64,000 bases of DNA from Leptidea sinapis. Taxonomy: Eukaryota > Arthropoda > Insecta > Lepidoptera > Pieridae. Below are positions 54,830-64,000 of this stretch, one piece after another. The stretch covers positions 13,274,501 to 13,338,500 of the forward strand of contig NC_066269.1 in NCBI RefSeq assembly GCF_905404315.1, given 5' to 3'. Under the pieces are notes generated by a model that did no database searches, was not told where the DNA came from, and saw nothing but the letters and a program-made list of their open reading frames with translations. A program made the position numbers and the translations under genes. Numbering within the stretch: the stretch's first letter is position 1; the number at the start of each line of letters is the position of its first letter.

Positions 54830-55030
54830 GGCCAACGTTGATTCCACTTAAACCCATTCCCCAAATCAATGGCCACTTCAGGGAGAACGCCACCGTACAA
54901 TTGTTTAAAAACAAATCGTAATTTTCCCGGAACACGTTTAAACAATTCCAGGGAAGGCATTGTTCCGCCAGTGTAACGCGAGCTTACCTATCTTCCGTCT
55001 CGCTCGCTCCCATTCACAAGTCGCGCACCC
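54830..55030. promoter_or_regulatory. GC-richer island upstream of argos, possibly regulatory
   Basis: Unlike its AT-rich surroundings, with no frame. It holds TTCCCGGAA (54924-54932), a perfect match to the STAT dimer site, and an inverted pair TTGTTTAAA / TTTAAACAA on either side. It lies about 2.3 kb upstream of the argos start codon. Function is inferred only from composition and motif. Confidence 0.25.
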
Positions 55031-55039
55031 GCATGAATG

Positions 55040-55430
55040 AACTGCTTCTTATGAATGGACACTACTACATATATACCAGAGACGTATAGATACCGGTCAT
55101 CGAATGTATGTAGCTTGCAGGCACGTGGTACCATTGCCATTTCATTTTTCGTAATATATGTACAATTGCGTAATGCGGTACGTGCCTATAACCTTAATTT
55201 GTTTACTTTAATCGCTGTACGTGAAATTGGACACTGAAATTTGAATACAATTAATTTTGTAACTTAATATCACATTGCTGGATTTGAAACAGGATTTTTA
55301 ATTCTTTTTATTTTTTGTTTTAAGTGTAAGAGATAAATCTGTATAAGGCTATAAAATAATCTTGTTTTATAAACTGAACGTATAGCTCACACCATCCGGT
55401 TACGATTTACCATGGTACATTCTGATAGTG
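55040..55430. other. No gene recognised
   Basis: AT-rich; nothing identified. Confidence 0.4.
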
Positions 55431-55433
55431 TTA

Positions 55434-56025
55434 CTAGCTTACCCAGCAAACGTTGTATTGTCAAATAATAAAATAATAATTATTAAAATTTTTGGGATAC
55501 AAAAAATAGATGACGACCGACTCAGACCTACCAAATATATCGTTAATAAAATTTATCGTACTACAATAATCATTAAATTCGATTGCCATCTTGCAACCCT
55601 ATTGCGGATCTGTGGATCGAATAGAATAATATTAAAATCGCGATACAAAAATAGATGTTGATAGTAGACGAGTGAAAATTTTAATTTATTTTTTAATGCT
55701 GATTCATCTAATATATAAAATTCTCGTGTCATGGTGTTAAACATTGAACTCCTCCGAATCAGCTTGACCGATTCTCATGAAATTTTGAGTGCATATTGGG
55801 TTGATCTGAGAATCGGACAACATCTATTTTGCATCCCCCTAAATGTTAAGGGTGGTCCACACGATTTTTATTTTTTATTTTTTTTACATTTTTTTAAATT
55901 TGTTTGATTATGAGTCAGCATTAAAAAATACATACGACTTCAAATTTTCACCCATCTACGATCAACAGTTACTTTTGTATCGCAATTTCAATATCGGCAA
56001 TACAACGTTTGCTAGGTCAGCTAGT
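55434..56025. mobile_element. Fold-back pair of RTE-type repeats
   Basis: Left AGCTTACCCAGCAAACGTTG and right CAACGTTTGCTAGGTCAGCT are inverted. The inversion extends inward (GCGATACAAAAATAGATG / ATCGCAATTTC, TTTTTTAATGCTGATTCATC / its mirror). The middle reads CTCCTCCGAATCAGCTTGACC and CTAAATGTTAAGGGTGGTCC, typical of lepidopteran RTE repeats. Confidence 0.6.
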
Positions 56026-56194
56026 TTGTTTGTATAATTATAAGTATTATCTGTATAGCTAAGTTTCTAACGATTGTGAACTATTGGATCTTTTGTTAAC
56101 TTAACTCTGTTGTTGTAGACATATTTAGCAATTGTGCAAATGAAGTTTTCATTGGTTTTTTTATTGCTTTATAACCTCCATGTAATTTGATTGT

Positions 56195-56290
56195 TTTATA
56201 TGGAAGAGGAGGACAAATGGGTCACCTGATGTTAAGTGATCACCGCCATCCACATTCTCTCGCAACACCTCCACAAAGCCTCTTGTAGCT
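56195..56290 (-). mobile_element. Jockey-type LINE extreme 3' end
   Basis: GGAGGACAAATGGGTCACCT and TTAAGTGATCACCGCCATCC on the plus strand. Confidence 0.55.
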
Positions 56291-56611
56291 CATGTGTCTA
56301 CTGAACCACAACCAATGGACGAGAATTAAATAAATTTCAATATATTATTTCAATTTATATACAAGTTTTAAAACAAAAAAAAAATATATCTCAAATTGTA
56401 CATAAATTATTTTTATGGTATTTTATTTTACACGTTATTTAACTAAATTATGCGGTATAAAAATATTTTTATTTAATACCTTCTTTAGGGTTATATTGCT
56501 TTTTCTACAAACGAAGCACGGAATATTTTTTTTTAAATCCTTAAAATGTTTGTCCTTGTTTTATTACTTTTTTTTATTCTTAAACCCGAGTGCAATTAAA
56601 GATATATATAT

Positions 56612-57045
56612 ATATAATCATCATCATCATCATAAGCCGGAAGACGTTCACTGCTGGACACAGGCCTCCCCCAAAGATTTCCACGATGATCGGCCCTGCG
56701 CTGCCCTACCAGCTGCGCGATCCAACGTATTCCGATCAGATCGCCGGTCCATCTTGTGGGGGGCCTACCAAAACTACGTCTTCCGCTACGTGGTCGCCAT
56801 TCGTGGACTTTACTGCCACAACGACCATCTGTCCATCGAACTACGTTGCTGCCCTGCCCACTGCCACTTCAGTTTCACAATCGTTTAGACTATGTCGGTA
56901 ACTTTGGTTCTCCTACGGATTCTGATTCGATTCGATCTCGCAGGGAAACTCCGAGCATAGCCCTCTCCATTGCCCTCTGAGCGGCCATGAGCTTATTCAT
57001 AAGGCCCATAGTTAGCGACCACTTCTGCGTACCGTACGTCATCTT
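56612..57045 (-). mobile_element. Endonuclease-reverse transcriptase LINE, 3' relic
   Basis: The plus strand shows ATCATCATCATCATAAGCCG, TTCACTGCTGGACACAGGCC, CCAAAACTACGTCTTCCGCT and CTTATTCATAAGGCCCATAG. The complement encodes the AMLGVSL, RPR.GRRSFGRPP and CWTPLDGSA-type tail segments with frameshifts. Tail is the trinucleotide run at 56620. Confidence 0.75.
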
Positions 57046-57484
57046 AACAATATATATTGGAATTTATCCTGCCTATTTTGTAGACATATTGTTCCGTTCC
57101 ATCTAGATTCGGTACAAATTTAGCAAAACACCCACGTGTATTTTAAAACAGGCCGGCGCGTTATCACCTCGTATGTATTTAAATTAATTAAGCTTTGTTC
57201 GTACACATACCTACCTACCTACACTTTCATAATCAATTTAAATTCTAAAACGGCACGTTGGTGGTTTTAAGTAATTAATTCGTCAACAGACACGGCGTTA
57301 ATCATTTCGATATCGTTGATTGCGAAACGTTCGCATATGATACCTACTATGTAATTGTGACACGGCTCGTATTGTAAACAACAGTTTCCGGTCTGCAACT
57401 CTAGCTAAATATTAGCATTTTCCTAATGCATACACCTTCCAAATAAATTACTTTTTAAAAGTGTTTAAATTTTATTTTTATCGA

Positions 57485-57900
57485 GTTCTTTTTTTAATGG
57501 AAAATGATCACATACGAACGTACGTCCTGGTGTTAAGTGCACACCGCCGCCCACAGTCTCTTTCAACAATAATAGAGGTAACGCAGGATCGTTGCCGGCA
57601 TTTAAGGAGAGTGTACGGGCTTTTTTTAAAGGTACCCATGTCGTATCGCTCCGAAACCACCGCACAATGAAGCTCATGCCATAACTTTGTTGTACGTGGA
57701 AGAAAGCTCCTCGAAAACCGCACTGTGGAGGACCGCCACACATCCAGATGGTGGGGATGATATTCTAATTTGTGGCGTGTCGGGGGAAGTGGAATTTGGT
57801 GGCGGGAATCAGGTGAAACAGCTCTTGTAGCACTCCCCGTGATAATAGAAGACAGGCAATAAAGCGAAGTCTTAATGCAACGCCAAGTGTTATTATAAGG
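57485..57900 (-). mobile_element. Jockey-type LINE 3' end
   Basis: Minus translation VWRSSTVRFSRSFLPRTTK, LWHELHCAVVSERYDMGTFK, upstream FHLIPATKFHFP-like and LRLALRLRF-like remnants. More diverged than the 9.4 kb copy. Confidence 0.75.
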
Positions 57901-57904
57901 CAGG

Positions 57905-58355
57905 AATTGATGTACAGTTTAAATTTCAACCATTATCTTTTCAACCAAAGTGTGTTTTTTAGCTTTTTAAACTAGTTTTGTATTATTGCATCTCAATATT
58001 ATATCCTTGATTATATTTTTTACGTTCGTAAGTACATTTAGATTTTGCTAAAAAGTGCGACATTCATAATGTTAACACGAGGAACAAATATCTAAACTTC
58101 CTATGCCCTCTTCTTCCTATATCCTATTCGATTTAGTCGAATTAGTACGTAAGTCTTATATTGGGCGATGTATGTGCTTTTACAACATGATCCCAGAAAA
58201 TGTACAAAACTCAAAAGAATTCTTAAAATACGTTTATGTAGTAAAGGTTATCTATTATAAAATATAAATGATTTTTTTAATGATAGTACAGAGTGGGAAT
58301 GGAGCGATCAGGCTTTTTAATTATACACAATCTTATACAATAGTACATAAATTGT
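57905..58355. other. No gene recognised
   Basis: AT-rich. Confidence 0.4.
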
Positions 58356-58359
58356 AGCA

Positions 58360-58470
58360 AAATAAAAAAAGCCCGCTGTTTTTCTTGCGCCCGTTCTTCT
58401 CACGTCTGAGGCATAGGTACTATTTCGAATGTGTGGTCATTTGTAAAGTTACATTTTAAATTGTCTTGTT
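58360..58470 (+). repeat. LINE 3'-tail (GCGCCCGTTCTTCTC type)
   Basis: AAAAAAGCCCGCTGTTTTTC, GCGCCCGTTCTTCTCACGTC, TATTTCGAATGTGTGGTCAT. Confidence 0.55.
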
Positions 58471-58474
58471 ATTT

Positions 58475-59175
58475 TATCAGTAGGTACTGAACCATCGATT
58501 CCCGTCCGCGTATAATTTATTAATATTAGGTTATTATTACGTAGGGTTATTACATTGTCGTATGTGTTAAAGTTAACATTAACATAAAAATTACGGGGTC
58601 AAACCGTAAGTTGCTTAATTGCTTAATCGTGATTAAAATACCTACAATACTGTCACATGTTCGTTTTTGCCCAAACCAATTGCTGTGTTGCAATATATAT
58701 GTTAAATAACGCAAAAATATTTAAAAAATAAAAAAGTTCCTGCTCGAATTACCTTTCAACCTCCGCGGTATTTAGTACTATTAAATTTCAATTCAAAAAC
58801 AGGGCGTATGTTTTTAAATTCTAATTCATATAAATTCAATGAATAAATTTATTGTTTTTGGAGCAAAACATCAGTGTTGTACAAAATATTTATTATATTA
58901 CTTTTTAGTTATTTGCTAAATATTTATTTGAAGTTTTTTTTACTGCATAAAGATTTTATATACAGGGTGGCTGAGAAGCTAAAATTTGAAATGGTAATGA
59001 GTATCCGAATCACCCCTATGTAATTATGTATGTTCTACGATTTTGCGTAGTTTAGGAGATAATAATTTTTTTCCCCTTTTGTCCGCTTTTTTCACCTAAT
59101 TGTGATTTAGGACTTTTGTGTAATTTTTTTGAACACGTTAATTTTATTGTTGATAGGAGAAATTTATTCCACGAC
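58475..59175. other. No gene recognised
   Basis: AT-rich. ACAGGGTGGCTGAGAAGC at 58961 resembles a transposon end that I cannot assign. Confidence 0.35.
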
Positions 59176-59177
59176 TT

Positions 59178-59438
59178 CTACTGCAGTAATGCTTACATAT
59201 TACTATGTGTAAGCATTACTGCAGTAGTGCTGTGTTTCGGTCTGAAGGGCGCCGTAGCTAGTAAAATTACTGGGCAAATGAGACTTACATCTTATGTCTC
59301 AAGGAGTAGAGCGCAGTTGTAGTGCCGCTCAGAATTTTTGGGTTTTTCAAGAATCCTGAGCGACATTGTATAGTAATGGGCAGGGCGTCTCAATTACCAT
59401 CAGCTGAACATCCTACTCCTTATTTTCATAAAAAAAAG
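59178..59438 (+). mobile_element. SINE-like family S, with a local inverted duplication
   Basis: From CTGCAGTAATGCTTACATA through GGCGCCGTAGCTAGTAAAAT to ATCAGCTGAACATCCTACTC plus an A-rich end. The start carries an inverted duplicate (GCAGTAATGCTTACATA / TATGTGTAAGCATTACTGC). Confidence 0.7.
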
Positions 59439-59451
59439 ATCTATAGAGTGT

Positions 59452-59655
59452 ACTCAGACTTTGCTCGGACTTTACTTGCGTAAAACTTTGCTGATTGTGA
59501 TAAAACGCGAACTTGACTTTTGTAGTCGGCTGTCTTAGCTTAAGATCAGACTAATTTCAGCTGTTAAATGACAATTAAAACCAAATAAAAGGTTACGCTA
59601 AGCTTAAATTTAGCTATGTTTTACGTCATTAAAATCTGAGCAAAATATACGTACC
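59452..59655. mobile_element. MITE family M, best copy
   Basis: Left TTTGCTCGGACTTTACTTGC and right (complement) TTTGCTCAGATTTTAATGAC followed by GTAAAAC form ~27-base inverted ends. The inner AAGCTTAAATTTAGCTATG is shared with 42105-42235 and 12146-12212. Confidence 0.5.
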
Positions 59656-59913
59656 TACTCTCCATACATCTGCCTTAGATTGTATTGTCTCTATCTGCAA
59701 ACATGACTGATAGAATATATTCTGGATACTGAAAGGCATGCTTGGTTGTATGTATGTACCATCAAGATTCTCTCAGTGGTTACGAATCAACATTTCGCTT
59801 CGTTATTGACAAACCTCCTTAGCTACTGTCACTCGCAATTACCCTTTCATACCAATTCTCATATTTTAAATACTGTTTAGGGCAGCAGTCTCCACGTTGA
59901 GCTTTCCCACGAT

Positions 59914-60100
59914 ATCATCATCATCATCAGCCGGAAGACGTCCACTGCTGGACAAAGGCCTCCCCCAAAGATTTCCACGACCATCGGTCCTGCGCTGCCC
60001 TCATTCAACGTATTCCGGCGATCTTGAACAGATCGTCGATTCATCTTGTACGGGCCTACCAACACTGCGTGTCTTTCAGTGCGTGGTCGCGTACACTACA
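59914..60100 (-). mobile_element. Endonuclease-reverse transcriptase LINE, 3' end
   Basis: ATCATCATCATCATCAGCCG, GTCCACTGCTGGACAAAGGC, CCATCGGTCCTGCGCTGCCC on the plus strand. Close to the 29776 and 56612 copies. Confidence 0.75.
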
Positions 60101-60296
60101 AATTTATTTAACCAAACTACTTTCATGTACTCTCTACATAAAACTACTACAGTATATCGCTGAATCCAATTTGGTACACCAATTTTGCAAAGCCAATATA
60201 AACTTGATCGTTGCCATGTGCCAGCTGATATATCCGTACCAAGCGGTATGCCAAAAGACATCGCTAGAATATCGTCGGTCTACTTCAAAGAAATCC

Positions 60297-60560
60297 TATA
60301 ATTCAGTTTGAATACATTGGGCACATCATAAGAAATAAAATGAAGGATGGTGAAGACATAGTAAGACAACGTAGGTCCATTGCTGCCACAAATAACATGT
60401 TAGCCCAGAGATTCCCTAGTTGTAGATGACTGTAAAAATTACTCTATTTAGCGCTCTATACCAGTCATTCGTGCTACTTGTGGAAAAATTATAGGTACTA
60501 AGCGAGCGTACCATACGCTACGTGTGCAGTACGATTACAAAGATGATGTGTATCGTGTTG
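60297..60560 (+). mobile_element. LINE reverse transcriptase thumb-region relic
   Basis: Plus translation FEYIGHIIRNKMKDGEDIVR, QRRSIAATNNMLAQRF then a frame change to SLYSALYTSHSCYLWKNYR and VPYATCAVRLQ. I recognise YLGHII...M.DD.DI.RQ.R....R.N.L...F followed by a Y.S...LW segment as the region downstream of the catalytic domain in non-LTR elements. Confidence 0.65.
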
Positions 60561-60579
60561 TATAAATTCAATTTGTAAT

Positions 60580-61045
60580 TTAATTTATTTTTAATTTTTG
60601 TATATTTTTTTTTTATTATAAATCAAAATAATGAGTAGGTATGCACATGTGAACTGGTCTCACGCGTCTAGTTGACTTGGCTATTGTATCGACCGTAATT
60701 GCTTTTGTTAGTTATTTTTATTCATTCGCTATTCGTTTTGATGGAGTTTAATAACAAATAAGTTGTAATTTCATTGTTTTATTTTAAAAATACGGTCCTC
60801 AGAATCGTAAAAACGAGAAACTTATCAAACATACTTATTATCATAAAACGGCATTGTAGACAATTGGAAATGGTATTGCTATTGGCTTTGCCAGCTGGCC
60901 ATGTCAAATGACGCATCGTTACGAACGTATGTCAATAACTGTCACTTCATCTTCTTCAACTCCACATCTTTTTTCAGTATAAACATTATATTATATTTAT
61001 GCTGTCCATAGTATAAAGCAAAGGCGATTGAAATAATAAGATAAG
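60580..61045. other. No gene recognised
   Basis: AT-rich. Confidence 0.4.
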
Positions 61046-61050
61046 TCTGC

Positions 61051-61215
61051 TTGAATAGAGAATACGTATTTGAGTTTGAGTTAAGCTCACTCCACTATCA
61101 GTGCCATAAAAAGATTTGCTTCACAAAGGAAATTATGAGTGCCTCGGCAAAAAATAAGGATAAGTGGTGTTGTAAAAGCTGCATTGTTCATAGTGAAGTA
61201 GAACACTCTAGTACG
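61051..61215 (+). mobile_element. Possible LINE ORF1 PHD-finger remnant
   Basis: Translation SSLHYQCHKKICFTKEIMS, ASAKNKDKWCCKSC has the HYxC ... KDKWxCKxC spacing seen at the end of the PHD-like zinc finger of insect LINE ORF1 proteins. The first half of the finger is absent. The open frame continues to 61449 without known motifs. Confidence 0.35.
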
Positions 61216-61219
61216 AGTG

Positions 61220-61860
61220 GTTGGTTAGTTATCTGTGGTCTGTGTGGGAACCGTATGCGATGGCACGCGCACTCAGCGCCTTTACCGGCCCTTGTGTCCC
61301 TCTCAATTCACGTATTTCACTTTATGGTGGTGAGATATCCGGTATTTGTTTTAAACTTCCCAGTAACGCCTTTCAGTATTTGGCTTATTCACAACTTTAC
61401 ACTATTTTGTGTGGCAACGCAAATTAAAATGCTTTACGAAACATTCTAATTCTTAATTATAATGTTTGGATGGTGTTTATTATTTTGTTTGTACCTACTA
61501 CCTTTTAACTAAAAATAGTAGGTACTCCATAGACCACATATTAATTTGCTTAAATATATCAAATTTACAAATGAAGATCTCTGCTGAATTTTTGTTCAAC
61601 AAAGTTATTATAAAATTACATAATTTTAACTATTTACTTAATATAAAACTAAACAGAGATTTATATTTATACGAGCTGTGTGTAGAAAATTTTGTAATTT
61701 TTAACATTAATTGTATATTTACTTAAATAGTGATGAACATAAGCATATTATGAATAATTAAATTTGATGGAGAATTATTAAAATTAAGGCGCCCCGACAA
61801 AAAACACCTTTGAAACATAAATGGGTAAATAGAGATTTTAAAGTAACTGCAAAATTATAA
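61220..61860. other. No gene recognised
   Basis: Open but unfamiliar frames to 61449, then very AT-rich. Confidence 0.35.
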
Positions 61861-61862
61861 TA

Positions 61863-62235
61863 AAAACTAGCGACTTCGTACGCGTACATAAAGGGTTTTT
61901 AAAAATAATAAGCAAGTGTGGAATCGAAGATTATCTCATGTCGTATTCCAGTTCCGGTTCCCATTTTCGCTCCCCTTCCCAACATATTATATGAATCTTA
62001 TTTCGAGGAAGATTGCTATGGCAAACTAAACATACTATTGGTATAGTTATAGCTCATCGACGTGATTTTACACAAATTCCGCGGAAACCATGGACTACTC
62101 CGGGATAAAATTTGCACTATGTCCTTTTAAAAGGTCTAGTCTATCGCTGTACCAAATTTCATCAAAATCGGTTCAGTAGCTCCGGCGTAAAAGCGTAACA
62201 AACAATCTTACATTGACATTGATAAAGTTAGTAGG
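61863..62235 (+). repeat. RTE-type repeat fragment
   Basis: AACTAGCGACTTCGTACGCG, CATGGACTACTCCGGGATAA, TCAAAATCGGTTCAGTAGCT, CCGGCGTAAAAGCGTAACAA: a familiar dispersed lepidopteran pattern. Confidence 0.5.
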
Positions 62236-62296
62236 TATTTACTTGAATAAAATCGACCAACGCTTAAGTTAAGCTTTATTGTAGATAACTAAGTTT

Positions 62297-64000
62297 AAAC
62301 TTTTGTCGTCAAAATTGGCGAGCAGCTTTCCAGTTACCCGACCGGAACACGCAAGTTCTGGTCGTTGTCGAAAGCTGCTCTTGGTAACTTCAACCAGCCG
62401 TCCATGCCGCCGTTGCACATGAGGAATGACACCCTGGCCCATACGGCAAAAGAGAAAGCCGATCTCCTGTGCACTCTTTTTGCCTCCAACTCGACTCTTG
62501 ACGACAACGGAAAAACACCGCCGACCATCCCGCGGTGTCAAAGCTACATGCCTGAAGTACAGTTCCGACAGAAAACTGTTAGGCGAGCTCTGTTTTCGTT
62601 GGACGTCAGGAAGTCGAGCGGGCCGGATGGCATTTCTCCAACCGTGCTTAGAATGTGTGCCCCTGAGTTGACGCCGGTGCTAACGCGTTTATTCCGGCAC
62701 TCTTATTCAAAAGGCGTAGTCCCTGATTCATGGAAGTCAGCCCTTGTCCATCCGATCCCAAAAAAAGGAGACAGTTCGGATCCGGCAAACTACAGGCCTA
62801 TTGCTATTACCTCCCTACTCTCCAAAATCATGGAGAGCATAATTAACCGCCAGCTCGTGGTATACCTTGAGGGTCAACAGTTGATCAACGACCGGCAGTA
62901 CGGCTTTCGCCATGGTCGGTCGACTGGCGATCTTCTGGTATACATAACACATAGATGGGCGGCGGCTATTGAAAGCAAGGGGGAAGACCTGGCAGTTGGT
63001 CTGGATATAGCGAAGGCCTTTGATCGTGTATGGCACAAGGCGCTCCTCGCAAAACTTCCATCATTTGGGCTTCCCGAGAGCTTATGCAAGTGGACCTCCA
63101 GCTTCCTCACTGGGCGCAGCATACAGGTCGTTATCGACGGTTATTGCTCGAATCCCAAGCCCGTGAACGCTGGAGTGCCCCAAGGCTGTGTGCTATCTAC
63201 CACGCTGTTTCTTCTGCATATCAATGATATGTTAAACACCGCCAACATGCATTGCTATGCAGACGACAGCACTGGTGATGCCGTATACACGGGCCATGCA
63301 GGTCTCTCTCGGGAAAACGTCGACCAGTGCCGGGAGAAACTTGTGTCTTCTATCGAGTCCTCTCTCGAGAAGGTCGCGGAATGGGGTAAGTTGAACCTTG
63401 TCCAATTTAACCCCCAGAAGACTCAAGTTTGCGCGTTTACCACTAAAAAAACCCCATTTGCCGTATCACCGCTCTTCGAGAACACTTCCCTTAAAGCCTC
63501 GCCTAGTATCGGAATACTGGGTCTCGAAATCTCGAGCAATTGCCAATTCCGTGGCCATCTGGAGGGCAAAGCCAAACTGGCTTCAAAGTAACTGGGCGTC
63601 ATAAATAGAGCACGGCAATACTTCAAGCCGGCCTACATTCTAGCGCTCTACAAAGCGCAGGTCCGGCCGCACATGGAGTATTGCTGTCATCTCTGGTCTG
63701 GCGCACCCCAGTATCAGCTCGATCCATTTGACCGCGTGCAACGCAGAGCAGCTCGAATTGTCGGGGACCCAGTACTCTGTGAACGGCTGGATCACTTGGC
63801 GTTGCGTAGGACGTCGCTTCATTGTGTGTCTTCTACCGCATTTATCACGGGGAGTGTTCCGAAGAGCTGTTCAACCTGATTCCTGCCGCCGAATTTCACC
63901 TTCGCACGACACGCCACAAGTTACGATATCATCCCCACCATCTGGATGTGTGGCGGTCCTCCACAGTGCGGTTTTCAAGGAGCTTTCTTCCTCGTACCAT
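62297..64000 (+). pseudogene. Jockey-type LINE ORF2: reverse transcriptase, 5'-truncated and inactivated
   Basis: The frame opens after a stop at about 62296 with GTRKFWSLSKAALGNFNQPS and runs to a TAA at 63589. In the stretch counted from 62365, the reverse transcriptase blocks appear in order: KSSGPDGISPTVLR (about 83-96), HPIPKKGDSSDPANYRPIA (129-147), LDIAKAFDRVWH (catalytic Asp at 214), AGVPQGCVLS (269-278), and YADD (298-301, bases 63256-63267), then WGKLNLVQFNPQKTQ. All catalytic residues are intact. After ASK, TAA replaces an expected Lys codon; the frame then continues as LGVINRARQYFKPAYIL, VRPHMEYCCHLWSGAPQYQL. A single-base deletion near 63809 (LALRR then TSLHC instead of DVASLC) shifts the frame. 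The endonuclease half is absent. The element runs off the window. It is the best source copy for the tails at 9361, 18811, 34118 and 57485. Confidence 0.9.

Noticed and set aside
61051..61449. 132-codon frame as an intact gene
   Set aside because: Only the first third resembles anything (a partial PHD finger of LINE ORF1); the rest is unstructured and overlaps another open frame.

Overview
This window looks like nuclear DNA from a moth or butterfly (Lepidoptera). It is AT-rich, non-coding over most of its length, and loaded with decayed copies of interspersed repeats that I recognise as lepidopteran: Jockey-type and RTE/CR1-type LINEs, a very abundant ~310-bp SINE-like repeat, tRNA-derived repeats, a mariner relic and several MITE-like inverted-repeat elements. 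I see no bacterial-style operons, CRISPR arrays or intact rRNA/tRNA genes. Repeat boundaries are read by eye and are uncertain by roughly 10-30 bases.

Genes. The only multi-exon gene I can assemble is on the minus strand, from 52596 (start codon) to 32694 (stop). Four exons with matching GT/AG borders and compatible phases give a 278-residue secreted protein with 16 cysteines. I recognise it as giant-lens/argos, the secreted antagonist of EGF-receptor ligands. Its first intron is about 17.5 kb and full of transposon remains. The second gene signal is a Thr/Ser-rich secreted mucin-like reading frame at 1795-2586 (minus), probably the first coding exon of a gene that continues beyond the left edge.

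Pseudogenes. A processed pseudogene of ribosomal protein L31 lies at 9049-10005. It has stops and a deletion, and a 5'-truncated Jockey LINE was later inserted into it. A 3' piece of a mariner transposase lies at 46040-46616. The right edge (62297-64000) is a long Jockey-type reverse transcriptase with an intact YADD motif but one nonsense codon and one frameshift.

Layout. 1-2700: mucin-like exon and repeats. 2.9-9 kb: dense repeats, including a 136-bp MITE and two tRNA-like repeats. 9-13.5 kb: RpL31 pseudogene and LINE remains. 13.5-24 kb: mostly quiet AT-rich sequence with scattered SINE/LINE pieces and a TTAA-bounded MITE. 24-28.5 kb: tandem repeats (178 bp and 430 bp units) and an inverted pair of LINE tails. 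29-32 kb: LINE pieces and a 563-bp TIR element. 32.7-52.7 kb: the argos locus. 52.7-62 kb: upstream sequence with one GC-richer, possibly regulatory island near 54.9 kb, then more repeats. 62.3-64 kb: Jockey LINE.

I found no convincing previously undescribed gene system. The most useful results are the argos gene model, the L31 pseudogene with its nested LINE, the paired TIR/MITE families, and one unexplained GC-rich open stretch at 42756-42950.
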